From an uncultured Paracoccaceae bacterium (GTDB lineage: Bacteria > Pseudomonadota > Alphaproteobacteria > Rhodobacterales > Rhodobacteraceae), in the NCBI GenBank assembly GCA_913041145.1, contig CAJWHE010000004.1:23733-87732 (forward strand): DNA of 64,000 bases, read 5' to 3'. The translations under genes were made by a program, and so were the position numbers. Of this stretch, positions 1-9,556 are shown one piece after another (positions within the stretch are counted from its first letter, which is position 1; every line of letters begins with the position of its first letter). Below the pieces are notes generated by a model. The model did no database searches and was not told where the DNA came from. It saw nothing but the letters and a program-made list of their open reading frames with translations.

Positions 1-1189
1 GACCAACCTGAGCCATTTCTGATCTCAGAGTTTCAACTTTTTCTAAACTTTTTTCGATTAGTGCTGTCCAACCTCGACCAGTTTTCAGAGTTATGCGTTC
101 TACCCAGCCAGGATCCAATTCATAACCTCGATACTCATCTATAAACTCACGACGATTTATGCGAGCTAAGTCAGCTAACTTGACCATAGTACTATCTATA
201 GACATTATTTTTCGATTAATTCCATACATTTGGTCTATAAGCGCTTCAATCCTATTATTATGTAGGTGTAAAGAATTCACAGATTCCATTATTTCCACTC
301 TTAAATTTTGATATGTTGTTTCTTGTTTTTTTGAAAACTTTTTTTCTTCGTTTAGTGTTGCTGAAATCCGAAAATCTTGTAGTTTTGAAAGCTTATTATA
401 ATTTTTTGCTATTAATTCCAATGTCTCCAATACTCTAGGCTTCAATACATCTTCCATTGCTGCAAGACTCATGTTTTCTTTTTCATCTTCATCTTCGTCT
501 TCATCTTCAGATTGAATAATGTCCCCATCAGCATCCAGCTCTTGTTTATCTTCAGCTTTAGTACCTTTCACAACCGAAGGCTCAGGTACGCTTGGCGTTA
601 CCATTAGCCCACCCTCTTCACCCTCACTTGTTACAAATGTTGCTTCCAAATCTATTACATCACGTAATAAAATATCTTCACTTAATAACTCATCTCTCCA
701 AATAGTAATCGCTTGAAATGTTAATGGACTTTCACATAACCCTGAAATCATGGTGTTTCGCCCAGCTTCAATCCTTTTCGCAATAGCTATTTCACCTTCA
801 CGACTTAAAAGCTCGACCGACCCCATTTCTCTTAAGTACATTCTAACCGGATCATCTGTTCGATCTAAGACTTCAGTAGTTGAAGTAGAAACAGCCACTT
901 CTTTAGTCTGGTTCGACTCAACAAGATCTGTTGTTCCTAAAGGTTCTTCCTCTCCTTCTTCATTTTCAACAATATTAATACCCATCTCTGAAAGCATGGA
1001 CATAACATCCTCTATTTGTTCAGAGGCTATCTGTTCGGGAGGTAGTACCTGATTTAACTGATCGTAAGTAATATAACCCCTGACACGCGCTTCCGTAATC
1101 ATTTTTTTTACGGCTGCCTGACTCATATCTAGGCCATTTGCTTCATCTTCTCGCTCTTGTTTACGGTCGTCTGTGTCTTTTGCAGCCAT
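1..1189 (-). CDS. rpoD: RNA polymerase primary sigma factor RpoD (sigma-70), N-terminal part
   Basis: The gene runs off the left edge, so about the first 396 codons are visible. The start is the ATG at 1187-1189 (MAAKDTDDRKQERED). Region 1.1 comes first, then the region 1.2 block DPVRMYLREMGSVELL and SREGEIAIAKRIEAG. A long acidic tract rich in Asp/Glu (complement of about 480-515) and the non-conserved region follow. The DNA-binding regions 2 to 4 lie outside the window. RpoD directs core polymerase to housekeeping promoters. It lies 63 bases downstream of dnaG on the same strand, the usual dnaG-rpoD arrangement. The visible part is clearly group 1 sigma rather than an alternative sigma, because regions 1.1 and 1.2 are present. 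Confidence 0.95.
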   Translation of the reverse strand, partial: MAAKDTDDRKQEREDEANGLDMSQAAVKKMITEARVRGYITYDQLNQVLPPEQIASEQIEDVMSMLSEMGINIVENEEGEEEPLGTTDLVESNQTKEVAVSTSTTEVLDRTDDPVRMYLREMGSVELLSREGEIAIAKRIEAGRNTMISGLCESPLTFQAITIWRDELLSEDILLRDVIDLEATFVTSEGEEGGLMVTPSVPEPSVVKGTKAEDKQELDADGDIIQSEDEDEDEDEKENMSLAAMEDVLKPRVLETLELIAKNYNKLSKLQDFRISATLNEEKKFSKKQETTYQNLRVEIMESVNSLHLHNNRIEALIDQMYGINRKIMSIDSTMVKLADLARINRREFIDEYRGYELDPGWVERITLKTGRGWTALIEKSLEKVETLRSEMAQVG

Positions 1190-1252
1190 TTAATGATTCC
1201 CTAAAACGATTCGTTTGCTACTCTGTAATCCGAATTAATATGATTCGCACGT

Positions 1253-3193
1253 TTATTTAGTTTTTTTCTTTTTCCAGACCTGATTATCGATAAGAGCCTG
1301 CAGTCCGTCCGAAAGAGATTTGTGATTATCTAACTCACTCTCACTCACACCCTTTTGTAACTTATTGGCGGAATCATTAGCCTCTGCTGCTCTCGAGACT
1401 CTCCATGTAAGACTTTCATCTGTAGCTCCTTTTAAATCTTCAACTGCCTCTTTAATCTCTCTTTCGATACCCTGACGAGCATGGATTTTGGTAATCTCTC
1501 CTATTATTGTTTGACGAATTGTATCGTCAGACGCCTTTGGTAACATTGCAGGCGCAATCCTAAGATGTTTTAAATCAAAAACCTTGGAGACATTGTGCGC
1601 TCCAATTTTTTCTTTAAGTATTTCTTCTATATCTCGATTATTTTCCTGATAGTAAACTCCCAGAACAGTAGACAAAATCTTTTTATGCTCTTCTAACCTA
1701 AAATCGATTAACTCAAGTTCTTTAACAAATTCACTAATAAAGCGAGGGTTACTAATAATCACTACAAGAAGTAGAGCTTCTCGTAATCTTACCTCCATAT
1801 CCTCTGATGTAACGATCATCGATTTTTTTGTATTTAAAGACACTGTTCCCTTACTATCGTCTTTATAAGGATATTTTTTATTTGAATTCCTTAATTGATA
1901 TCCCTTGGGTTGAAAAAATAAGTTTGACCTCAGAGAAGCAAATTCACTTCCGTAGTGCTTACGTAACTCTCTATCCTTTATTTGGTTAATAATAGCTCGC
2001 AAAGATTTATCCAGTAAAGCTCTCCTTTCTGGACTGTCAAAAATTTTTCCTTCGGTCTCTCTCTTCCATATAAGATTAATTAGTGGTGTTGATCCTTCAA
2101 TTAACTCTGTCATCTTAGATGTCCCAGACAGTCTTAGTACATCATCTGGATCCTGATTCTCTGGCATCAAGCAGAAGCGAATTGATTTTTGTGCCTCTAA
2201 GAAAGGTAAAGCAATATCAATTAAGCGGTAAGCTGCTCTAGTACCAGCGGCGTCACCGTCTAGCGCTACAATAGGTTCAGCAGATATCTGCCAAAATAGA
2301 GCAAGTTGTTTTTCAGTTATTGCCGTTCCTAATGTAGAAACAGTAGCCTTAAATCCATGTGAATCCATTGATATTACATCCATATAACCCTCAACAACAA
2401 GCAAAACAGCATTATTACCAAAAGACTGTCTTGCGAGCTTATGATTATAAAGGGTATTACCTTTATCAAATAATAAAGTTTCTGGGGAGTTTAAATATTT
2501 TGCCTTTGCCTTTTGGTTCATTGCTCTGCCACCAAAGGCAATACAATGACCACGCCTGTCTCTTATTGGATACATAATACGATCTCTAAACCTATCATTT
2601 AGTCCTCGACCATCCGCCGACTTTAAGCATAGACCAGCCTCTACCATTAGCTCTTCACTTATATTATTCTTTTTCAAAAGACTAAAAAGACTTTTATAAC
2701 CATCTAGCGAGTAACCAATTTCAAATCGATCAATTGACTCTTGAGTTGTTCCACGTGACTTGAGATAAGCTCTCGCATTTGTTGCATTTATACTGGTTAG
2801 TTGATCTTTAAAAATATTAACTGCAAGTTCCATGACCTTGACAAGTTCGGCTCTCTTATCATTTTTCTGCTGAGACCCCCTATCGGCTTTCGGCAGTTGT
2901 AAACCTGCTTCAGAAGCCAAAATTTCCACTGCCTCAATGAAACTTAAATTCTCTGTTTCCTTAATAAAGCTAATGGAATCGCCTTTTGCATGACAACCAA
3001 AACAGTAATAAAATCCTTTTTGATCATCGACATGAAAACTAGCAGTTTTCTCTTGATGAAAAGGGCATGGAGCCCACATGTCTCCTTTACCTTGATTGGA
3101 TTTTTTTCTGTCCCAGATTACTTTACGCCCAACAACCTGCACTATAGAGGTTCTAGATCGTAGTTCATCAAGAAATGCTGTTGAAAGGTTCAT
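1253..3193 (-). CDS. dnaG: DNA primase DnaG
   Basis: This 646-residue protein makes the RNA primers for DNA replication. The N-terminal CHC2 zinc ribbon uses Cys43, His46, Cys64 and Cys67 (CPFH...CFGC). The TOPRIM catalytic core contains EGYMD (Glu268) and LDGDAAG (Asp312, Asp314), which bind the catalytic metals. The C-terminal third is poorly conserved and would contain the helicase-interaction domain. The length is normal for alphaproteobacteria. The start is an ATG with no strong Shine-Dalgarno. The gene precedes rpoD, and an 81-base gap separates it from soxG upstream, so it may have its own promoter there. Confidence 0.97.
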   Translation of the reverse strand: MNLSTAFLDELRSRTSIVQVVGRKVIWDRKKSNQGKGDMWAPCPFHQEKTASFHVDDQKGFYYCFGCHAKGDSISFIKETENLSFIEAVEILASEAGLQLPKADRGSQQKNDKRAELVKVMELAVNIFKDQLTSINATNARAYLKSRGTTQESIDRFEIGYSLDGYKSLFSLLKKNNISEELMVEAGLCLKSADGRGLNDRFRDRIMYPIRDRRGHCIAFGGRAMNQKAKAKYLNSPETLLFDKGNTLYNHKLARQSFGNNAVLLVVEGYMDVISMDSHGFKATVSTLGTAITEKQLALFWQISAEPIVALDGDAAGTRAAYRLIDIALPFLEAQKSIRFCLMPENQDPDDVLRLSGTSKMTELIEGSTPLINLIWKRETEGKIFDSPERRALLDKSLRAIINQIKDRELRKHYGSEFASLRSNLFFQPKGYQLRNSNKKYPYKDDSKGTVSLNTKKSMIVTSEDMEVRLREALLLVVIISNPRFISEFVKELELIDFRLEEHKKILSTVLGVYYQENNRDIEEILKEKIGAHNVSKVFDLKHLRIAPAMLPKASDDTIRQTIIGEITKIHARQGIEREIKEAVEDLKGATDESLTWRVSRAAEANDSANKLQKGVSESELDNHKSLSDGLQALIDNQVWKKKKTK

Positions 3194-3274
3194 TGTTACA
3201 ATATTATGCTCTAATCAGATAAAGTCTAGGCATTACATTTAACTTTAAGAAATAACAATAATTCTATGAACCCA

Positions 3275-3817
3275 TTATAAGCCCTTTAATTTATTCTGGG
3301 CAGCTATAGACTTCATAGACCCTTCTATTTCATGCACTAAAGTCTTAGAAAACGACCTAAATACCATCAACTCAAATCCTAAATCAGTTTTTCTAACTAT
3401 CGTGGCCATATGCCCTAACAGCGAGCGGATAACGTCACCAGGTTCCATCAATCTCACGTCTACCGGACACAATCGATCCATGACATCAGATGAACCAACT
3501 CCAACTAACTCTACGACCGTCCAAGCATCAGATTGATCTGTTATGGCAGCGGAAATATTATCAACTTTATTTCCTACAAACAAATACTGCCCCATCCCAA
3601 TCCACATAATTGTATTACCTTTGACAACTGAACTCTTTCCATCGCTGGGTAACTCTAGATTAAATTTCTTTTTTAACTCCTTTGAAACTGTCTTAGTTTT
3701 ATTTTTGAAAGGCTGTATGGTGGACATGTTTGCAGACGTAATTTCACTTAAAACTATGGAACCTACCTTTATAGGTTCCATACTGTTCAAAGGAGATTTT
3801 GGGATCAAGTTAACCAC
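3275..3817 (-). CDS. soxG: Sarcosine oxidase, gamma subunit
   Basis: This 180-residue protein is the gamma subunit of heterotetrameric sarcosine oxidase, which resembles a folate-binding (GcvT-like) fold and is structural. It is recognised mainly by context as the last gene of soxB-soxD-soxA-soxG, and by size and the C-terminal segment VRKTDLGFELMVFRSFSKTL. The start is GTG at 3815-3817, overlapping the end of soxA by 8 bases. A good AAGGAG lies about 9 bases upstream inside soxA, so translation is probably coupled. A later in-frame ATG (residue 13) is possible but has a poorer ribosome site. Confidence 0.9.
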   Translation of the reverse strand: MVNLIPKSPLNSMEPIKVGSIVLSEITSANMSTIQPFKNKTKTVSKELKKKFNLELPSDGKSSVVKGNTIMWIGMGQYLFVGNKVDNISAAITDQSDAWTVVELVGVGSSDVMDRLCPVDVRLMEPGDVIRSLLGHMATIVRKTDLGFELMVFRSFSKTLVHEIEGSMKSIAAQNKLKGL

Positions 3818-6746
3818 GAGCTCTTACTCCTTCTTTATCTAAAAACACTGGATCACAGACTTTGCAAATTGTTTCTGTGCTTCTCAGATGGTCAACTACC
3901 TTAATTTTTTCACCCATCCTAGTTTTACCATTTCTCAAAAACCCAAGAGCTATCATAGTATTTAACTCTGGGGAGTAAGCAACTGAAGTTGAGTAACCTT
4001 GTTGCGCAACCCTTACAGGTGAGGCCTCAACATCAAAGAAGTATGAACCTGCAAAAAGTTTATCTGTACCAGTTATAGGAATTAACCCTACTAGTTGATC
4101 CCTATCCTGATCAATCAAACCAGGACGCATAGCACCAGTCTTGCCTATAAAGTCTTTTTTAGAAGACATCATTCTTTGCATCCCCAAATCAAAAGCAGTT
4201 ATACGGCCATGAATTTCAGAGTGAGTAATAAATCCTTTTTCAATCCGAAGAACATTTAGTGCCTCCATACCATACAGCCCGCCGCCTAAATCCTCAGCAG
4301 ATGTTTTCAAATGCTTAAACATACTTTCCCCAAAACGAGAAGGTACTGCTATTTCGTATGCATGTTCTCCAGAAAATGAAATTCTAAATAATCTAGCTTT
4401 CACTTCTCCAATACTAACTTCCTTATAAGCCATATAAGCAAAATTATCACTGTTAATTTCTTCATCTATTATTTGATTGATCAACTCTCTAGATTTTGGT
4501 CCAGCGACTGCAAATTGAGCCCACTGCTCAGTAACACTCATCAAAGTGACATCAAAGTGTGGTACCAAACATTGTTGTACAAACTCTAGGTGTGTCATAA
4601 CTTCTCCAGCGGATGCAGTAGTGGTAGTTATTACATAGTGGTTTTCTTTTATACACGCCGCTGTTCCATCATCCATAACATGTCCGTCTTCACGTAACAT
4701 TAATCCATAACGAACTTTACCTGGAGCTAGTTTGGCGAAATTATTTATGTAGACAAAATCAAGGAAAGCTGCAGAGTCCTGTCCTTGAATATCAATTTTT
4801 CCTAATGTAGAGACATCAACTATCCCGACACTCTCTCGGACATATCTAACTTCTCTATCACAGCTTTCACGCCAACTATTCTCGTCTTTTCTTGGAAAAT
4901 ACGACGGTCTATACCACAAACCAGCTTCAATCATCGGTGCTCCTAAATCAACTGACAGTTGATGGGATGTAGTGAAACGCTGCGGCGCAAATCCTTCTCC
5001 CTGCGCAAAAGCCCCCACAGCGGCTATAGAAACTGGAGTATAGGGCGGGCGAAATGTAGTTGTCCCTGTCTCTGGTATTGCTCTCCCAGTTACATCAGCA
5101 AGAACAGCTAATGCTATGACATTTGAGTTTTTACCTTGATCAGGCGCCATCCCTTGAGTTGTATATCGCTTCATATGCTCAACAGACTTAAAATTTTCCT
5201 CTGCAGATTGTTTGATATCTTTAACTGTCACATCGTTTTGAAAATCTATCCACGAACGGCCTTTGCATGGAACTGTCCAAAGAGGCACTATCACTGTCGG
5301 ATCACTTTCAGCTTCAGGAACTGACGTAGTCTTGTAACTTAATCCAAGATTTTTTAAAACTTCTTTCGCTCTAAATACTCCAGACTTCATACATCCTTTT
5401 GTTGAGAAAACACCAGTCGCTGCTCCAGCAACCTCTAGCCCTGGAATCATTCCCGGCACTGGTATAAATGCTGCTAGTTGATCATTCCATTCTGGTTTTC
5501 CGTTCATATGACATGTAAGATGAACTGTCGGATTCCATCCACCTGAAACTCCAAGCATGCTGGTTTCTATTTTCGAAACAGAACCATTAGTCTGTGTAAC
5601 CTCGACTTCTTTAACTCCCATTCTTCCACGAACATTGGTTACCATCGCACCTTTAAATACAGGAAAATCACCTTGAATGGTTGCATCACTCCTACTATCT
5701 ACATAGGCGGCAATTTCTATTCCGTTCGAATGCAGATCTTTGGCAGTTCTAAATGCGTCGTTATTGTTTCCAAATATAACTGCTTTCTTACCCAGACTTA
5801 CCCCATATCGGTTTAAGTAACCCCGCATCGCTGAAGCTGTAAAAACTCCTGGCCTATCATTGTTTTGAAAAGCAATAGATCTCTCTATAGAGCCTGCTGC
5901 ATATACAGCACCTTTTGCTACAATTCGCCAAAAAATTTCTACAGGGAGGGTATGATTTTTTTCTTTAATATGATGGGATATCCGTTCAACTGCCCCATAA
6001 GTCCCTCCATCATAGGCACCCGTAACGGTCGTTCTTGACATACAGCGAACATTGTCCATTTGGTTCAGTTGATCTATTTTTTCTCTAGCCCAAATATCAC
6101 CAGGTTTTCCATCAATGTCATAATTTTCTGAATTAAGTCGACCACCAAAAACGGAATCTTCTTCGCAAAAGATGACTTTAGCTCCAGCGTTAGCTGCAGT
6201 TAAGGCAGCCATAATACCAGCTGGTCCCGATCCAATTACAAGGACATCACAGAATGCATACGCTTTTTCATAGTAATCACTATTATTTGCCATTGAAAGC
6301 CGGCCCAAGCCAGCCGCACGTCTAATCGATGGCTCATAAAGAGCTTCCCAAAATTTCTTTGGCCACATAAACGTTTTATAATAGAACCCAGCAGCAAGAA
6401 ATGGAGATATTAAGTCATTTAGCTCTAACAAATCCCACTTTAAAGTTCCCCAGTAGTTTTGAGAGTAAACCCTTAAATCTGGTACTAATTCCTGTGTGGT
6501 CAGTCTGACATTGGGGGTGGTTTGATTCCCATCCCTTATCTCCACTAACCCATTTGGTTCCTGAGACCCATCAGTCATCACGCCTCTGGGACGATGGTAC
6601 TTAAACGAACGCCCAATGACCTTAACGTCATTTGCTATTAAAGCTGAAGCGAGTGTATCTCCTTCGCAACCCAAGAATTCCTTATCATCAAAAGTAAATT
6701 TAAGTGGCGCAGATGAATTAATTAGGCGGCCCTCTTTAACTCTCAT
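3810..6746 (-). CDS. soxA: Sarcosine oxidase, alpha subunit
   Basis: This 978-residue subunit of cytoplasmic tetrameric sarcosine oxidase oxidises sarcosine to glycine. The released one-carbon unit is passed to tetrahydrofolate. An N-terminal ferredoxin-like domain (about 1-100) precedes a Rossmann dinucleotide site, VIGSGPAGIMAAL (glycines at 172-177). The C-terminal part (about 570-978) is an aminomethyltransferase/GcvT-type folate domain with YGMEALNVLRIEKGF. Length and domain order match the family. The start ATG overlaps the soxD stop by one base (TAATG) and has AAAGGAT upstream. The neighbours are soxB and soxD upstream and soxG downstream. Confidence 0.96.
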   Translation of the reverse strand: MRVKEGRLINSSAPLKFTFDDKEFLGCEGDTLASALIANDVKVIGRSFKYHRPRGVMTDGSQEPNGLVEIRDGNQTTPNVRLTTQELVPDLRVYSQNYWGTLKWDLLELNDLISPFLAAGFYYKTFMWPKKFWEALYEPSIRRAAGLGRLSMANNSDYYEKAYAFCDVLVIGSGPAGIMAALTAANAGAKVIFCEEDSVFGGRLNSENYDIDGKPGDIWAREKIDQLNQMDNVRCMSRTTVTGAYDGGTYGAVERISHHIKEKNHTLPVEIFWRIVAKGAVYAAGSIERSIAFQNNDRPGVFTASAMRGYLNRYGVSLGKKAVIFGNNNDAFRTAKDLHSNGIEIAAYVDSRSDATIQGDFPVFKGAMVTNVRGRMGVKEVEVTQTNGSVSKIETSMLGVSGGWNPTVHLTCHMNGKPEWNDQLAAFIPVPGMIPGLEVAGAATGVFSTKGCMKSGVFRAKEVLKNLGLSYKTTSVPEAESDPTVIVPLWTVPCKGRSWIDFQNDVTVKDIKQSAEENFKSVEHMKRYTTQGMAPDQGKNSNVIALAVLADVTGRAIPETGTTTFRPPYTPVSIAAVGAFAQGEGFAPQRFTTSHQLSVDLGAPMIEAGLWYRPSYFPRKDENSWRESCDREVRYVRESVGIVDVSTLGKIDIQGQDSAAFLDFVYINNFAKLAPGKVRYGLMLREDGHVMDDGTAACIKENHYVITTTTASAGEVMTHLEFVQQCLVPHFDVTLMSVTEQWAQFAVAGPKSRELINQIIDEEINSDNFAYMAYKEVSIGEVKARLFRISFSGEHAYEIAVPSRFGESMFKHLKTSAEDLGGGLYGMEALNVLRIEKGFITHSEIHGRITAFDLGMQRMMSSKKDFIGKTGAMRPGLIDQDRDQLVGLIPITGTDKLFAGSYFFDVEASPVRVAQQGYSTSVAYSPELNTMIALGFLRNGKTRMGEKIKVVDHLRSTETICKVCDPVFLDKEGVRARG

Positions 6747-7012
6747 TACTTTGAATCCTTTACGTTATTAACAAGCTCAACCTTAAAAATTTCATGGGTT
6801 GCTGTATCTCGCTGAACTAGCAACCACGCCCTACAACCTGCCTCATGCTGCCATAAATCCTCAGTTAAACCACAAGGATTTTCTCTGATGTGAAGATACT
6901 TATGCATAGCATCCAAATCTGACTCTCCTGGCCTAGTTAAATAATCTTTGGCTCCTCGGTAATAGAATTCGCGTCTATCTCTTTCACCACATAAAGGGCA
7001 TTTGATACGCAT
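6746..7012 (-). CDS. soxD: Sarcosine oxidase, delta subunit
   Basis: This 88-residue zinc-binding subunit has predicted ligands Cys5, Cys8 (CPLC), His56 and Cys60 (HEAGC). Their spacing matches the zinc site known in SoxD proteins. It clamps onto the alpha subunit in the tetramer and has no known catalytic role. The ATG at 7010-7012 lies 14 bases after the soxB stop, and its stop overlaps the soxA start by one base, so the four sox genes look like a single transcript. Confidence 0.96.
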   Translation of the reverse strand: MRIKCPLCGERDRREFYYRGAKDYLTRPGESDLDAMHKYLHIRENPCGLTEDLWQHEAGCRAWLLVQRDTATHEIFKVELVNNVKDSK

Positions 7013-7026
7013 AATTTAGGTTCCTC

Positions 7027-8280
7027 TTAATGTAAGTTGTGCTGAGAGCCTGTGGATTCTTCATCCATTAGGCCAACTCCAGTTCTAAATCGATCAAAGG
7101 TATGTTTTTTTGCAACCTCATGTGGCTTATCTTCTGCCATTAGGTGAGCCATACACCAACCTGACGCTGGAATAGCCTTAAAACCACCGTAGCACCAGCC
7201 ACAGTCCATATATAAGTTTTCAACTTCTGTTTTATCAATAATAAAGGACCCATCTGGAGTCATATCCATTATCCCCCCCCAACTTCGAAGAACCTTAGCT
7301 TTTCCAATAGCTGGCATTAAACTCATACCTGCCTCCATAACGTGTTCCATCATTGGTAAGTTGCCTCTTTGAGAATAGGAGGCGTGAAAGTCTAAGTCAC
7401 CACCAAAAACAAGACCACCTTTATCAGATTGAGAAATATAAAAATGCCCCATGCCAAATGTTACCACATGGTTAATAGCTGGTTTTAGTCCCTCTGAGAC
7501 AAAAGCTTGTAAGATATGACTTTCAATAGGTACCTCCAACCCAGCCATTGCAGCCACTTCAGAAGAACGACCGGCCACAACAATTGCTACTTTTTTTCCA
7601 CGAATAGGTCCTAAAGAAGTTTGAACACCAGTAACTTTCCCGTTAACCACATCTATTCCAGTAACTGCGCATCTTTGAATTAAATCAACACCTAGCTGAT
7701 CCGCGGCCCGTGCATAACCCCAAGCTACTGCATCGTGCCTCGCATTCCCACCTCTCTTGTGAAAAAGGCCTCCGTATACAGGAAAACGGTGATTATCAAA
7801 ATCTAAATATGGAAGCTCTTTTCTTACTCCTTCTCTATCTAAGAGTATTGCATCGTCTCCTTGACTTATCATCATATTTCCCCGCCGAGCGGCAGCGTCT
7901 CTTTGACCATCTGAGTGGAAAAGGTTAATAACTCCACGCTGTGAATGCATTGCATTATAGTTAAGTTCAGATTCCATAGTCTCCCAAAGCTTTAAGGAGT
8001 GGCTATAAAATTCTGAATTCCCCGGGATCATATAGTTAGCCCTAACTATTGTAGTATTTCGACCAACATTTCCTGACCCAATGTAACCCTTTTCAAGAAC
8101 AGCCACATTGGTTATCCCATGATTTTTTGCCAAGTAGTAAGCCGTGGCTAACCCGTGACCTCCTCCTCCAATTATGATAACATCATATTCTGATTTTGGC
8201 TCAGGCTCTCTCCAAACAGGCTTCCAGTTCTTATTTCCTGTCAAACCTTCTTTAAGAATCTTTAAGACATTATATTTCAT
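7027..8280 (-). CDS. soxB: Sarcosine oxidase, beta subunit
   Basis: This 417-residue flavoprotein holds the amine-oxidising site and both flavins at its interface with alpha. The FAD-binding DVIIIGGGGHGLATAYYL is at about 33-50. His174 (GGLFH) is where covalent FMN attaches in characterised tetrameric enzymes by position; nearby His182 (ARHDAVAWGYAR) is the alternative. The C-terminal CGWCYGGFKAIPASG is typical of SoxB. It is the first gene of soxBDAG, with GCAGGAG about 9 bases before the ATG and a promoter at 8359-8386. No glyA, purU, folD or dimethylglycine dehydrogenase gene, common companions, is adjacent. Confidence 0.97.
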   Translation of the reverse strand: MKYNVLKILKEGLTGNKNWKPVWREPEPKSEYDVIIIGGGGHGLATAYYLAKNHGITNVAVLEKGYIGSGNVGRNTTIVRANYMIPGNSEFYSHSLKLWETMESELNYNAMHSQRGVINLFHSDGQRDAAARRGNMMISQGDDAILLDREGVRKELPYLDFDNHRFPVYGGLFHKRGGNARHDAVAWGYARAADQLGVDLIQRCAVTGIDVVNGKVTGVQTSLGPIRGKKVAIVVAGRSSEVAAMAGLEVPIESHILQAFVSEGLKPAINHVVTFGMGHFYISQSDKGGLVFGGDLDFHASYSQRGNLPMMEHVMEAGMSLMPAIGKAKVLRSWGGIMDMTPDGSFIIDKTEVENLYMDCGWCYGGFKAIPASGWCMAHLMAEDKPHEVAKKHTFDRFRTGVGLMDEESTGSQHNLH

Positions 8281-8358
8281 GTTAGTACTCCTGCGTTAAG
8301 TTGCAGATAATCAATAAAATGTGGGCTTTACAAGTACAATTTATGTATCTTTAAAAAA

Positions 8359-8386
8359 AATATATATAATATATATTTATTGACAA
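8359..8386 (-). promoter_or_regulatory. Predicted sigma-70 promoter of soxBDAG, overlapped by an AT palindrome
   Basis: On the minus strand, TTGTCA (8381-8386), a 16-base spacer and TATATT (8359-8364) form a near-consensus promoter about 80 bases before soxB. A perfect 19-base odd palindrome, AATATATAT-A-ATATATATT (8359-8377), covers the -10 box and most of the spacer. It could be an operator, or simply an AT-rich promoter core. The box calls are seen in sequence; promoter activity is inferred. Confidence 0.5.
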
Positions 8387-8399
8387 TTAAGATAATAAT

Positions 8400-9356
8400 T
8401 CATTTCCTAATAGGTACAACCTCATAGCCAGGTTCTTCAGCTTCATCATCCACCATTTCTATAGGAAATCCAGAAGCTGTAATATCTAGTCCCGTTTTTT
8501 CTTCAAGTCGCTTTATAATATTTGGAGAGAATTCATTTTCACCATAACGACTTATACCATCTTCAAAAATAGAAATCATAAGAGGGCTTATTTCTAAGGG
8601 TATACCCGCGTTATCAGCTATTTTTTGGAATAAAGATATATCCTTATGAACTAACCCCATCGTAAAGGATATATCCCTAGATCCATTCAATATTACTTGG
8701 CTTTCTGTTTCGTGAACAAATGAATTTCCTGACGATATTTTAATGGCTTCAAACGCTGTACTCAAATCCATTCCAGCACCCTTTGCGACAGTTAAAGCTT
8801 CTGCACATGTCAAAAGGTTTGCTGTCGCTAAATAATTTGTTAAAACTTTTAAAATACTTGCTGAACCAAGATCTCCCGTATGTAATACCCGTCTACCCAA
8901 TGTGGTAAGAAGTGGTAGTATTTTTTCAAAAGTTTGTCGTTCACAACCTGCAAATATTGATATATTTCCTGTATCCGCCCTATGACACCCACCAGATACT
9001 GGGCAATCAACTGCTTCTGCATCCTTCAATATTACTTTCTTTCCTAACCTCTTCACTTCATATTGATCCGTAGTTGACATCTCCAACCAAACTTTACCTT
9101 TTGACAGTCCACCCAAAATGCCATTCTCACCCTCCATAACCTCAGCTGATATCTTGGGATGTGGTAGGCAAGTTATTATAACGTCGGATTGCTCTGCAAC
9201 CTCTATGGGGCTATCAGCTTTTTGGGCACCCTTTTTTACAAATTCATTAACTAACTCTTGATCTAAATCTCTAACAGTTAAGCTGAAGTTATTCCTCAGC
9301 AGGCTGCCGGCAAGTTTTCCTCCAACATTTCCTAAGCCTATAAAACCAATACGCAT
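8400..9356 (-). CDS. NAD(P)-dependent 3-hydroxyisobutyrate dehydrogenase family protein
   Basis: This 318-residue beta-hydroxyacid dehydrogenase has the N-terminal Rossmann motif GFIGLGNVGG (Gly7, Gly9, Gly12), the substrate-binding signature DCPVSGGCHRADTG, and the region ILKVLTNYLATANL that carries the catalytic Lys. Relatives oxidise 3-hydroxyisobutyrate or reduce tartronate semialdehyde, and the sequence alone does not separate these. The start is the ATG at 9354-9356 with GAGAGG 8 bases upstream; a TTG one codon earlier is less likely. It lies upstream of soxBDAG on the same strand, but a promoter separates them, so a joint role is not shown. Confidence 0.85.
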   Translation of the reverse strand: MRIGFIGLGNVGGKLAGSLLRNNFSLTVRDLDQELVNEFVKKGAQKADSPIEVAEQSDVIITCLPHPKISAEVMEGENGILGGLSKGKVWLEMSTTDQYEVKRLGKKVILKDAEAVDCPVSGGCHRADTGNISIFAGCERQTFEKILPLLTTLGRRVLHTGDLGSASILKVLTNYLATANLLTCAEALTVAKGAGMDLSTAFEAIKISSGNSFVHETESQVILNGSRDISFTMGLVHKDISLFQKIADNAGIPLEISPLMISIFEDGISRYGENEFSPNIIKRLEEKTGLDITASGFPIEMVDDEAEEPGYEVVPIRK

Positions 9357-9556
9357 CAAACTAACCTCTCAATAAATATTTCACTAGCATTTCAAAAAGT
9401 TTTTATGCTCTAATATAATGGATTACAGAATTTATATTTATTAACAATAGACCTAGGAATTTAATCTCTATTATATGGGTATTATTAAAAACGAACATTC
9501 AGCTTTGATAAAAATTGTATCTTTATGTAATAAGTGGACTTGTCAGGAGAAATAAA

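Noticed and set aside
8400..9356. Part of the sox operon
   Set aside because: It is upstream of a good promoter for soxB and has no known role in sarcosine oxidation. A shared role was not claimed.
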